Made by a program: the position numbers and the translations under genes
Shown: positions 24,944 to 35,520 of the stretch, piece after piece
Numbering within the stretch: the first letter of the stretch is position 1
Layout of the letters: each line of letters starts with the position of its first letter
Notes under the pieces: generated by a model
The model's database searches: none
Told to the model about the DNA's origin: nothing
Seen by the model: only the letters and a program-made list of their open reading frames with translations
NCBI GenBank assembly: GCA_012295275.1
Contig: CM022667.1
Span: forward strand, 15,007,168 to 15,067,167
Reading direction: 5' to 3'
Length of the DNA stretch: 60,000 nucleotides
Source: Chrysomallon squamiferum
Taxonomy: Eukaryota; Mollusca; Gastropoda; Neomphalida; Peltospiridae

Positions 24944-25205
24944 CGACTTCTTGCCGGTAGAAAAAAGTGTACCTGCAATACAAGTAAAACTCGAAACTTG
25001 TCAACTAATGACGTGACCCATTCTACTGTGTTTGTACCCGTTGCTCGGTAATAAAGGTGTATTGCATTCTAATGTGCTTGTACCCTTTGCTGGGTATTAG
25101 AGGTATTTCACATTCCACTGTGCTTGTGGTCGTTGCTGAGTAATAAAGATATATCGCATTCTACTGTACTTGTGCCCGTTGCCGGGTAATAGAGATATTT
25201 CACAT
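24420..25205 (-). promoter_or_regulatory. 5' module copy 3 of gene A
   Basis: The same anchors as module 2: AATAATGGTCAAA (about 24,441), GTAACAGAAACCAGG, a (TG)n tract at 24,909-24,942 and GCCGACTTCTTGCCGG. The minus-strand donor-like signal TTGCAG|GTACAC ends at 24,973, and a 46-bp minisatellite of four more diverged units lies at about 25,025-25,205. Alternative promoter activity is inferred. Confidence 0.4.
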
Positions 25206-25278
25206 GTTTGTGTGTGTGTCTGCTTCTGTTTGTGTGTAATAGTTAGTAATTAAAAAAACAGAACATTTACTTACTTAC

Positions 25279-25370
25279 AATTCAATTTAACCCATCTTTA
25301 GACATTAGCTGTTGTAACAATAAAATACATCAACCCAGCTGTCTGTCACTGACCATACAGCTCTTCAGTC
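25279..25370 (-). other. Candidate non-coding leader exon U, copy 2
   Basis: Acceptor TTCTATTGACAG before GACTGAAGAG and donor GTAAGTAAG after ACTGAATT, 92 nt, near-identical to the copy at 22,608-22,699. Confidence 0.5.
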
Positions 25371-25703
25371 CTGTCAATAGAACAATACAAAACATAAATG
25401 TTTTCAGATTTAATTTATTAATGTATGTGTCAGTTTTCATTTCGAAAATAAAATAAATTAGAATAAAAACATTTTCATTTCAGAAAACAAAAAAATAAAT
25501 ATAAAATCCTGACTCTCAAAAACTGAAAGTTGTAAATAGAAATTGTTGTTACGTTTAATTTTTCTGGTGAAGTAATTTTACCTTTCCTTACACAGAATTC
25601 CAGGTAAAAAACAGGCAGCTTGTACAAACCTTACTACACTTCAATTTTTTCCACAAAAAAATCTAAATACCTAGATAGTGAGAAAATCCATTTACCAAGA
25701 AAT

Positions 25704-25705
<2 letters not shown>

Positions 25706-25741
<36 letters not shown>

Positions 25742-25760
25742 ATAATAATAATAACAATAA
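25706..25760. repeat. Poly-A run followed by AAT repeats
   Basis: A run of more than 30 A followed by AAT units. The allele at 23,033 in the duplicate is shorter, which marks the main difference between the two 2.68-kb copies. Confidence 0.9.
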
Positions 25761-26699
25761 TACCAGATAGGAAAAAAAAAAAAAAAACCAGAAAGACAAT
25801 GCACTTATGTACAGTTTTAATACTGGTCAAGTAATTTATCTACACATATGTGGGATTACAATTTGACAAAAACATAGAAAAGTAAATTACAGGTATGTGA
25901 AATTAAAATTATTATTAATTTCATTTCTTAATACCAGGTTATGAAACGTTCAAAATAAACATGATTCTAACTCAGTAAACGTTTTGTTATTCTCTAAAAC
26001 TGTTGGGTGGGCAAGCACTAAGGTATTTCTGAGGTTTGAAGTATGTAGAAATTCATTATCTCAATAAACTTGTTTTAACACCCAAACCATTATAACAACA
26101 ATATTAGTTCGATACCAGTGTCAGCATTATAAAGAGCTTTGACATACAATATTGGCAAGACGTGACGACTTGATAAATTTATTTTTTGGTACTGACTGAA
26201 CAATGTAGGATTCCATGATGGATATGTATTTACTTTGACAAATTATGACTTTACAGACACAGACATACACAGTGTTCAGTTACTTCTTTAATATCTAACT
26301 GCTAGTTAAATCACTTTTTAGTTAAAAACACAACAAACTGAGGTTATTAGAAAATTGCCTTCTGTTGATTTATAGCAGTAACAAGTTATTTCACTTGTGT
26401 GTGTGTGTGTGTGTGTGTGTGTTAATGTATAGAAATATGTATTTATAGTGAAAATATATGGTGACTATGTGACTGATTAAGTATAAATTTAACAGAGAAA
26501 TAAAACATTGTGGAGTAACATGTCAGACTTAATCTTAGCCTCCAACAATATATATTGTTATTAATTAATACAAATCTCTATAATAATAATAATAATAATA
26601 ATTAATAGAAATCTCTATAATAAGAAGAAGAAGAAGAAGAAAAAGAAAAAGCGGAAAAAGAGAAAAGATAAATAATAATAATAATGTAAATAAATATAT

Positions 26700-27300
26700 G
26701 AAAAGAAAAAGAATAAACTGAACAATCATATTCACTGCCATACAAAAATGTTCTACATTAAACCATTTATTTTTAATAATGGTCAAATTGTATTTTCTAT
26801 AGTAATAAGTAATAAACACTTGTATTGAAGTAAAGTCTGTTCTTTCCTAACTCGTGTCTACGTGACTAACCTACAAAGCAGTGACCTTGACCAGTGAGTT
26901 TGTTTCTTTTAGAACCGAACGACAGAGAGAACTGAGTATTAATAATAAACTATTCATTCGCATTTTCCAAATCAACTGATCCCAATAATGTGATTTAATC
27001 AATAATTTCATTCAATGAAGACAAGAAATTTAACTATAAAATAATTTTAATCTTTCATGATTCCCGTGTCAAAAGTAATATTAATGACAAGATATTCCAC
27101 ATTAAACAGTTACAAAGATAAAAATAATTTCAAAAACAGTACACACCAACAAAAAAAGGAAAGACTAAAAAGAAGAAAAAAAAAAAAAAGGAAAAAAGAT
27201 ATCAACTAATAAACACAATTGTAATAAGGAACAGCCTCCAACATAAACCAGATTAATATATGTGTGTGTGTGTGTGTGCTATCAGCGATCTAAAAGCAGT
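26700..27300 (-). promoter_or_regulatory. 5' module copy 4 of gene A, apparently without the splice signal
   Basis: It carries AATAATGGTCAAA (about 26,776), CCTCCAACATAAACCAG and a short TG run, but the sequence after the TG run (CTATCAGCGATCTAAAAGCAG) replaces the donor-bearing part. It is probably a truncated module. Confidence 0.4.
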
Positions 27301-27420
27301 AACCAGTTATTTCCCTCTGTGTTTTTATGGTGTATTGTTGTTGCATAATGTATTTAAAATTTGAGAAGACAAGCATGTCCCATAAAAAGTATTATTACTT
27401 GAAATTAAACTAGACTTGCT

Positions 27421-28116
27421 ACAAATAAAAAGTCAAATTCATGAATGAAAAATATATCCGTTATTATTATTATTATTTTGATTATTATTCACATCTTCGG
27501 ATAAACGATATCATTTTTGAAGTATCTAAATATGACAATGATATACATACAATAAATACATAAATAAATAAACTGAACATTCACATTCAGTGCTCAACAC
27601 AAACACTTTCCATTCAAACTTATTTTTAATAATGGCCGAATTTTATTTTCTATATATAAAAAGAAAGTTTGCAAAAGAAATAAAGTCTAATCTTTCCGAG
27701 CTCGCGTCTACGCGACAAATCTACAAAGCAGTGACCTTGATCACTGAGCTTGTTTTTTTCTTTCTTTCTTTTTTTTTTTAATCGAATGACAGAGCAACCT
27801 GCTTATTAATAATAAGCTTTTCATGATCAAACATTTACCAAATCAACTGATATCGTACTATTTATCTTTGATTTAATGTCTTAATTCTTCGCAATAATGT
27901 AATTTAATAAATGATTTCATTTAATGAAATAATTTTAATCTTTCATGATCCCCGTGTCAAAATTAATATTAATGACAAGATATTCCACATTAAAAAGTTA
28001 CTAAAATAAAAATAATTTCAAAAACAAAACAACAATGAAAAAAGAAAATAAAAAGAATAAAGATTAAAATCACCTAATAAACACAATTGTAATAAGGAAT
28101 AGCCTCCAACAGATTA

Positions 28117-28160
<44 letters not shown>

Positions 28161-28770
28161 CGATTCTCTGCAGTAGAAAAACACTGTTACTCAAATAGAT
28201 ATATTATTTTATTTTATTATATTTTTTTTTTACAAATAAAATAAAATAATATAATTAATTTTTATTCTGTGAAATAAATAATCAACAGTGACTATAAAAA
28301 AGAAAAAAAAAAATATATATAGTAAAAGTTTCCCTTACCTGCAGAAGAAACGTAAGTAAATAAACACTCAACAGTCACTGTAAAAAAAACAATCAGTATA
28401 CTTTTCCATATCTGCAGTAGAAGCACAAGTAAACCTTGAAACTTGTCGACTAATGAAGTAACGCAAATAGAGGATTTTATTACCTCAAAAAATATGTATA
28501 AAAGTTTTTTTTAATTACAATATTTGTAAGCATGTATTTTGCATTCCACTGCGCATGTGCGCGTTGCTGGGTAATTCGAGGACGCAAATAGCCCTACTTG
28601 GAAAGTGGGGGGTGAGGGTGGCTGTAAACGCAATCATACTGAACTGGGAGGCCATTAATTGTTCCAGTGACAGAAGTGCGGAAAATTCGTTATCTTTCCA
28701 TCTCTGCATATCTGAGACGTTTGTGGGTAATCGCTTCGCATAGAAATGAAAATAATAATAATAATAATAA
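27421..28770 (-). promoter_or_regulatory. 5' module copy 5 of gene A, outermost promoter candidate
   Basis: Anchors are AAAAAGTCAAATTCATG (about 27,427), AATAATGGCCGAA (about 27,630), CCTCCAACAG and a (TG)n tract at 28,118-28,158. On the minus strand CTTCTGCAG|GTAAGG ends at 28,339. A second CTGCAG at about 28,411 is followed by ATATGG, so its GT is lost. Upstream lies an NRF-1-like ACTGCGCATGTGCGCG at 28,548-28,563 in a locally G/C-richer, CpG-containing segment (28,540-28,740). This is the most promoter-like of the copies. Confidence 0.45.
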
Positions 28771-29320
28771 TGTTACTGTAGTCAATCTGTACATGTTTTA
28801 CCTTCGGGTATATTGTTCAGTCCCTGTGCCACATAATCCTCTAAGGCAAAGCAGTTACTTGGTTACATGTTTCACCTTGCCTGAAAACAATTATACATTC
28901 AGTTGTGATACATGTGTGTTGACATATATTATTTACAGCAACTTTGTATTCATTTAAATGCTAAATAATTTAAAATTAGTGCATTTATACATCAAAAACC
29001 ACCTAATTAATAACATGGTTCAGATAACTACACAGAACAACCGTTTCAAAATAAACGTTTTTTTTTTTTGGAATGGAATGGAAAAAAAATTAACGTGCTA
29101 ATCAGAGCAAGCTGACGGGCACGCTTTCTGACAGGTCGTTTTTTTTTTTATAGGTTTTTGTCTTTTATACTTGTGCATGTTTGTACTAATTACACCTAAC
29201 AGTAACCGTAATTTGACAACTAATCTATAAGGCAACAAGTAACTACCATTTGCTTCATAAACAAAAGATTTAATTAATCATGTCACTGTATGTTTTGTTT
29301 CTTGAACACAGTGTGTAGTC
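28771..29320. other. Gene-free spacer between gene A 5' region and the boundary segment
   Basis: A/T-rich with short T runs (29,058-29,068 and 29,140-29,150). No exon, RNA gene or recognisable element is seen. Confidence 0.5.
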
Positions 29321-29467
29321 ATGTTGTCAGTGTTCAGTGAGAGATGTGTCTGCAACAAATACTCTGGCTGTAAATGGTATCACTGCAAAGACTTGCCGAA
29401 CAAACAAGTTTGTAGTCCGTCTGTGGGGTATGGGCACCTGCTAACCCTTGATCTGAACCTGAATTGA
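29321..29467 (+). CDS. Cys-rich 48-codon open frame, hypothetical or relic exon
   Basis: A frame beginning MLSVFSERCVCNKYSGCKWY follows an acceptor-like TTTCTTGAACACAG. It has the spacing CxCx5CxxxxC then C, and the WYHCKDL piece is reminiscent of a PHD-type zinc finger with missing ligands. It is too short and incomplete to name. It may be a degenerate exon captured in the boundary region next to the Tigger-like element, or chance. Confidence 0.2.
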   Translation: MLSVFSERCVCNKYSGCKWYHCKDLPNKQVCSPSVGYGHLLTLDLNLN

Positions 29468-29490
29468 TTTAAGAGCTGGCTTTTCAATTA

Positions 29491-30042
29491 CAGTGGAATG
29501 TCGGATTACGAACGCCTCGAAGCACGAACAAATCACACTACGGATCTTGGGTAAATTTTGTCTCCGCTTACTACTAATAAGCCGAGTTACGAACTATAGC
29601 GAAGCGTCACGACACGACAACCTTTCTTTTGCCGTCAGAAAAGATAAGCATAGATGCTAACTTCAAAACCGAGGTCAAAGTAAGGATTATAAGCATGACC
29701 TGTAGCAAATATATATCATGAATTAGGGCTGTAATTTTCAATACGCATTTGCAGCTCAGTAGTTTTTGCATTGAGATTGTGCGTTAGCATTTTTTATAAC
29801 ATTGCTGCTTTTATGTGTATATCTTTTATCATACGCTATCCAATATGGCGCCCAAGAAAACAAAAAGTGAAAGCGATAATGATGATGGAAAGTATAAACA
29901 TATCATAGTAGAGATTAAGAAATAAATAATTGCAAAACACGAGATTGGCGTCCGTGTTTCTGACATCACTTTGGTCTATGTACAATTCCTTTTACGAACC
30001 GAGTTCTGGAACGAACTAAGTTCGTAACCCGAGGTCCTACTG
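29491..30042. mobile_element. Tigger/pogo-like DNA transposon, internally deleted (552 bp)
   Basis: The left end CAGTGGAATGTCGGATTACG and the right end (reverse complement CAGTAGGACCTCGGGTTACG) form imperfect terminal inverted repeats, each flanked by a TA target-site duplication (29,489-29,490 and 30,043-30,044). Both ends carry further TACGAAC steps, typical of Tigger/pogo families of the Tc1-mariner superfamily. The interior keeps only the start of a transposase, so it is a non-autonomous relic. Confidence 0.8.
29845..29992 (+). pseudogene. N-terminal remnant of a Tigger-like transposase
   Basis: ATG opens MAPKKTKSESDNDDGKYKHI, then reaches a stop at 29,923-29,925 after VEIKK. The same frame goes on as IIAKHEIGVRVSDITLVY. 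This corresponds to the first helix-turn-helix of pogo/CENP-B-type transposases, where a K..IIxKHExGVRVS pattern is usual. The catalytic DDE domain is absent. Confidence 0.7.
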
Positions 30043-30170
30043 TATACTGTGTGTGTGTGTACATAAGCATATAGTCTCCCATTTTTGTAGGTGGGGGATT
30101 GCAGGCTTGATAAAAGCATTTATGTATGTTAATATTATGCTTATGTATATTCAGAAAAAAGTTAGATATA

Positions 30171-30206
30171 CATATATATATATATATCACACATACGCAT
30201 ATATAT

Positions 30207-30303
<97 letters not shown>

Positions 30304-30304
30304 C
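30171..30304. repeat. TA-(CT)n-TA compound microsatellite
   Basis: TA tract, then CT from 30,212 to 30,266, then TA from 30,276 to 30,302. Peptides read from it are artefacts. Confidence 0.95.
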
Positions 30305-30573
30305 TTATACATACATACTATAATGAGACGCACACATACACCTTGACACAGGAGGTTTGACATGGGGGGGTTTTCAATTTTTATGCATGCGTTTCCAGTA
30401 AACAAATTATGCATAATTTTATACATACATACATACATACACAAAGTATACTGACACGCACACACATGCCCAGATTTTGAGTAGGGGTAGGTATTTATAA
30501 TATTTATGCTTGCGTTTTCATAATAATCATAATAATAATAATAAAATATTATAAATATTTGAAGGAAACTTAC

Positions 30574-30967
30574 CCTGTTACACAGTCGCACGATCCTTCT
30601 AGGACTTGTCCATCTTCATTTATACACACATTGACATCGTACAGGTTTTTAGTCATCGATGCCATAGCCTGTGCTCTGCAGGTAAACACAGGTCCACGAC
30701 AGCCAGCATGGTCGTTTACGGTCGTGGATATTAGTCGCTGCACGTATCCGTCCGAGACATTTTTATAACTTTTCAAACTTTTAAAAAGCTCCTATTGGAA
30801 TCCTTGTCAAATGTGTTGTTTGTTGTTGTTGGTTTTTTTGTACTTTTTGATAGATAGTCTTTTAATCTGGCTTTATCAAAAGCCTCGGTACGAGTCGCAG
30901 AGACTTTGTCCAAGTTGTTACACTGCTTTTTAATTTGAAACCATTCCGAAACTCGAAATATGTACAT
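30574..30967 (-). pseudogene. SWIM-type zinc-finger protein fragment (exon with one frameshift)
   Basis: Minus strand: an ATG at 30,965-30,967 starts MYIFRVSEWFQIKK and runs to ..DSNRSFLKV-stop. A one-base shift at an A run (about 30,778) continues as SLKSYKNVSDGYVQRL, CRAQAMASMTKNLYDVNV and GSCDCVTG. The exon then ends at GTAAGTTT (last base 30,574, phase 2). A DGYVQ start, the V.V.I..DG.V....C.C tail and the CxC pair match the N-terminal half of SWIM zinc fingers, common in mollusc and cnidarian proteins that also carry YqaJ-type nuclease domains. The exon with the CxH half is not found here. It is either a broken gene or one with a sequencing indel. Confidence 0.55.
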
Positions 30968-31275
30968 GTTAGTTGGAAAGTTTAAAATCTTCTACGGCCC
31001 TACTCAAGTCGCCCATAACAACCTGTTTCTCATGCCCCCCAATTTGTAAATAGACTAGTTTCAGGCTATTTTGTCAAGGGGCGTTACTCTTCGGGCGCAT
31101 GCTCAATAGGAATCCGAAATACCTCTATTTTTCACCGTCTGCTCGCTCTGTGAATTATCTGGCAAGGAAGACTACAGGTCTCGGCAGCGAGATTTTGTTT
31201 TTCGTACGAACCATTTGCCATTGACGGATGCACATTTGCAAGTCACTTTTATGTAACGGGTGAAGTCGTTATAAT

Positions 31276-31302
31276 ATGTGTGTATGTATGTTGGTATGTA
31301 TG

Positions 31303-31333
<31 letters not shown>

Positions 31334-31412
31334 GTGCATGTATGTATATATGTACATGTATGTATGTATGTATGTATGTATGTATGTACATATATATACA
31401 TATATATCTATT
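31276..31412. repeat. ATGT/TA microsatellite at the duplication boundary
   Basis: ATGT and TA runs directly before 31,430, where homology to 760-800 begins. It is a likely breakpoint or slippage-prone junction of the A/B duplication. Confidence 0.85.
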
Positions 31413-31429
31413 TATATATGACCCTATTT

Positions 31430-34400
31430 CTTCACCGTCTGATTTCTGACATTAATGAAATCTACAGGTAATTTCCAATTAAAATTTATTTTAATTATTT
31501 AAATATTCAATTTTGGAAGGATTTTGAACTTTTTTTTAGATGAAACTGTACAGAAAACAAACTGAGTGTAAAACAGCAATGATTTCGTTGTTTATTAAGC
31601 ATTTTGACCATGTTGAATACATGAAACTTAATCAGGAAATCGTTTGTTTATAATAACAAGTGAAGTACTGCTACAAATACTGAATCAATAGCAATAATAT
31701 TAGTGTAAATATATATTTCATCAGAATAATATTAGTGTAAATATCGATTTAATCAGGATACAAGTGTTTTTTATCTTCAACATCTGTTTGTAGATAAAAC
31801 ACATTAACAGTGGTAACTGTTTAGATGCTTCTTTACTTATTTATTAGTTTTAGTTTCTTTACCGACAGTCATTAAAATTCTACAGCATTTATACTACAAC
31901 ACGGATACATATAAAATATTAGAGCATATAATTTATTCCTTGTTATTATTACAAGAACGACTCTCCAAGAATTAAAACATTGTAATATTAATAACGGTTA
32001 ATTATATTTCTAATTTAGTATTCCAAATATTAAAATTAGCGTTAAGGTGTTAAATTATAATTTTTTAAATATTATTTTGGAACATTTAATTAAATAAACT
32101 TATAGCAATCAAGGAATACCCATTTGGTACACATCCATTTGTCACACACCTTATAACAAAACTGGTCATAGGCGAATGAACAGTTAATCAGAAACCCTGG
32201 ATCCAGTATACAATAATGGACTCATCTTCCCAGTTGTTATACAATCAGCTTAAAAGATAATTAAGCCAATGATCCCTATTACAATTTACAAGCAGTCAAA
32301 ACATAAAACAACGTTTATAAAAGGCAATTTAAAACAGTTTAATTACAGGAGATATTGGAACGTTAGTTAATTTCCCGGATCGCTAATCCCAACAAAAACA
32401 ACAGCTGAAGACAACCCCACTATCACGTGCCTTGAACAACCAATAAGACCAAGTATTTTGTTAATCTGATTTCCTGTTTCTGAATCTGAAAAAATAAATA
32501 AATAAAATAAATAAATAAATAAAACATTTTGTGACAATCGTAGAGAAAACTTGTGGTAGTTTGTCATAACACAATCTCATTGAAAGCGAGTTAGCAACAC
32601 TGAAACGTCATAGTTTATATAGGTATGTTACAAAACAATTCAGCTCTAAGATACCAGAAAATGTCCTGTTCCATTGGATAGAGCCTTAAGAAAGAAACAA
32701 AATGAGACCAAAGTTTTTGAAATATCTGGGAAATTGACGGAACTATGGCACTTTCAGACACTTGAACAGGTACCATATTTTTCCTATTGTTTTATTGTCA
32801 ATTGGCCACACACAAAAAAGAAACAACAAAAAAACAATAGAAAAAATAAAAATAAAAACAATTCTAAATTTACTTCTCTGTACTACAACTCATATTTAAT
32901 AACAATTCAAAAAAAAAAAAAAAAAAGATATAATAACAAAATAAATAAATAAATAAATAATTTGGAAGATAATAATAATAATGAAATAATAATAATAATA
33001 AACGACGTTACCAAATAAATAAATAAAAAAATTAAAATAATATATAAGATAAAAAAAATAATGTTTATACAAAACAATCATTCCATGTCATGTAAAGTAA
33101 AAATAATTGTTAATTATTGCATTAGGTAATTCAATAAAATTAAAAATAATTTTTAATAATATTAGTCATAAAAAAAGTAATTTGATGCAAGTTATTTACA
33201 AATAAAATAAAGCTAGTATTAAAGTTTTATCACACAAATTAAAGAAGTTTAACTTCACACTCAGAGTTCAATATCAAACTGATAAATGTAAGCATTACTA
33301 ACTAAACATATTTCTAATTTAAACTTATCTTTTGCTTGATTAATTATTCACAATTTGTTAATTTAAACATTATTAACGTAAAATATTCATAATTTAAACT
33401 TAAATAAGGCTATGAAAATATTAACTCTGTGCATTACTGTTTTCTATTAATTACATAAATGTATTATAAATGTATCGAAAATAAAAACTTACGTTTTCTT
33501 TATTAATTTTGTTACTCATTATTTTCTAATGATAATTCAGTCAAATCTGAACATTATGTGAAAGTATCTCCTAATCAATAAGAGTAAAAAAAAGTACAGA
33601 TATTTTCTTTTGTAATGCAAAAAAATTAAGGTAACACTGAAAAATAGACTATAATGCAATATATATATATATATGCATAGTAAAACATTTAGTTCCACAG
33701 AAGTAAAAAAGAGAAAAAAAGTACAGATTTACTTTTTTTTAAAAAATAATTTTTAATACAAATATATTTATTAAAAATATGAGAAAACAAACATTTGATA
33801 AAATAAAACTATATAAAAATCTTATATTAAACACTATAATACCAGTTTAATTACTATAAAAAAGTAAAAATATTTAATAATATAGAACTATTTAATCAAA
33901 TAACAATATATATATACACTTCACATTTAAAATGAAAATACAGTTTTGCTTAGACTAATGACAGCAAAACATTCAGTTGGTTTGACTCAACTATTCTGAA
34001 AATTAAAAAAAAAAAAAAAAAATCATTTAATTTTAATTTTAATATAAAAGTTTCCTTTAATATGAACATTGTAAAACATTTAGTAATACAGAACTATTTT
34101 CTAAAATAAATAAATATATATATATTAATTTTGCAATTAACATTAAAACACAGTCTAATAGCAACACAAGTAATAATCAAGTCATCATGAATAATATAAC
34201 AAATCTGATTTGTAAAACAGCATGACTTATCATTGATTGAATAACCTGATCAAAATTAACATTAGTATTAACATCATTGTATTATTATTGGGAACCCTAA
34301 CATATCTTAATATCTTTTTAAATTGAATTGAGCAATACATCCCCAAAATTCTTTCAGTGAAAAGTAAAAATCCAATGAAAATATCATAAAGATAAACAGC

Positions 34401-34440
34401 ATTGTAATATTTCTTGTTATGCACAAATACAATACACTAC
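31430..34440. other. Gene-free 3' flank of gene B, homologous to 774-4,640
   Basis: The same ordered landmarks as behind gene A: TGAGTGTAAAACAGCAATGA (31,561), CTATAGCAATCAAGG-like text (32,100) and ATCCAGTATACAATAATGGA (32,201). It lacks most of the long AAT runs of the other copy and holds AAAT at 32,489-32,522 and poly-A/AAT at 32,909-33,060. No gene is seen. Confidence 0.65.
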
Positions 34441-34935
34441 AAAATATCTGAACAGAAACAAAAGACTATATGACAGTATTTGTACAGACAAAAAAATTAT
34501 ACAATATAGCAATACAATATTTGTATGGATACAACAAACTATACAATATAGTATAGGAACAAAAACTACAACACACATTTATACAATATTTGAATAGACA
34601 CAATAAACTATAGAATACAGAAATACAATATTTGATTGGATAAAATAGACTAAACAATATGGTAATACAGTATTTGTATAGATACAAAAACTACACACCA
34701 CATTAATACAGTATTTGAATAGAAACAATAGACTATACGGTATGCTAATACAATATTTATATAGAAAAAAAACAACACCATATATTAATACAGTATTTAA
34801 ACAGAAACAACAGACTATACAATAAGGTAATAGAATACTAATACAGAAACAAAAACTATACCACACATTAATACAATATTTGAATACATAAATAGACTGT
34901 ACAATATTTGAATAGAAAAAAATATATATATATAT
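34440..34935. repeat. Tandem minisatellite in gene B 3' flank
   Basis: The same family as 4,640-5,365 (TACAATATTTG, AATAGACTATACAATA, AAACAAAAACTACA steps), with fewer units. It is followed by TA repeats at 34,922-34,958. Confidence 0.8.
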
Positions 34936-35174
34936 ATATAATATATATATATATATAATGATCAATAATTACACTTTTGAACTGAAAAGTTATAAAATGT
35001 ACATATTATTTAACACACAATTAAATACGCTAATACAACATTACATTGTAAATATGTACAAAATAAAGTTTAAAATCAGAAGTCGATGTGTTTCAGAATG
35101 AAGTAGGAACTTAAGATCCACTTTGTACGACAGAAATTAGAAATAAAACTTATATTCTCAACAATTTTTCTGCT

Positions 35175-35180
35175 TTTATT
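35175..35180 (-). terminator. Candidate polyadenylation signal of gene B
   Basis: The minus strand reads AATAAA about 340 bases after gene B's stop. Gene A's aligned position reads ATAAAATTAT and lacks the hexamer. The hexamer is common by chance in DNA this A/T-rich. Confidence 0.25.
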
Positions 35181-35262
35181 AACATCAATTTCATACAAAA
35201 GTATTATTTCTGCACAATTCTACAGTTCTCACACAGTAATCTTCCACTTAAAAGTGACAGTC

Positions 35263-35492
35263 TTTAATTTTGTTTATTATATCAATTGTAACCAGTTTCT
35301 TAAAACGGTAGCTTACCTTAACAACTTTAAGAGTCTTTGAGTCTTCAAAAACACATTACTTTGTTCAAGTCTTTCTTGTCTTTGGAACCTAACTAATAAC
35401 AGTTTCACAGCTTTTTCCTTGATTTCACTGTTTTGTTTCTCATTGTTTATCACGTCAGCCAACACAAATGCAATATTCATATTACCTGAAAA
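35263..35492 (-). pseudogene. Fragment of the receptor gene inserted in gene B's 3' flank
   Basis: In the same orientation as gene B, this piece encodes SGNMNIAFVLADVINNEKQN followed by SEIKEKAVKLLLVRF and then diverges. It matches gene B's own exon 4 at about 38,850-39,062 and gene A's at about 14,750-14,940. At the matching place behind gene A the flank is continuous (TGTCTACATTGAAAAG near 5,680), so about 225 bases were added only here. It is a partial duplication, not a functional domain. Confidence 0.8.
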
Positions 35493-35520
35493 GTTCAAGG
35501 GCTTTTATATCAAAATTTAC

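Larger units (their letters stand above)
21740..26700. repeat. Recent ~2.68-kb tandem duplication in gene A 5' region
   Basis: Sequence from about 21,740-24,400 reappears from about 24,420-26,500 with few differences. Matching stretches include GGTATTTCTGAGGTTTGAAG at 23,332 and 26,022 and the U exon at 22,608 and 25,279 (offset about 2,670-2,690). The copies differ mainly in microsatellite length, so the event is young. Confidence 0.85.

Noticed and set aside
28515-28743. Overlapping frames of 60-64 codons on both strands in the NRF-1-like segment
   Set aside because: No similarity to any family, no conservation in the other modules, and the position fits a promoter better than a gene.
32674-32952. 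92-codon frame beginning MDRALRKKQNETK
   Set aside because: It runs into Lys/Asn homopolymer from an A-rich tract, has no family and lacks a counterpart in the homologous flank near 2,000-3,000.
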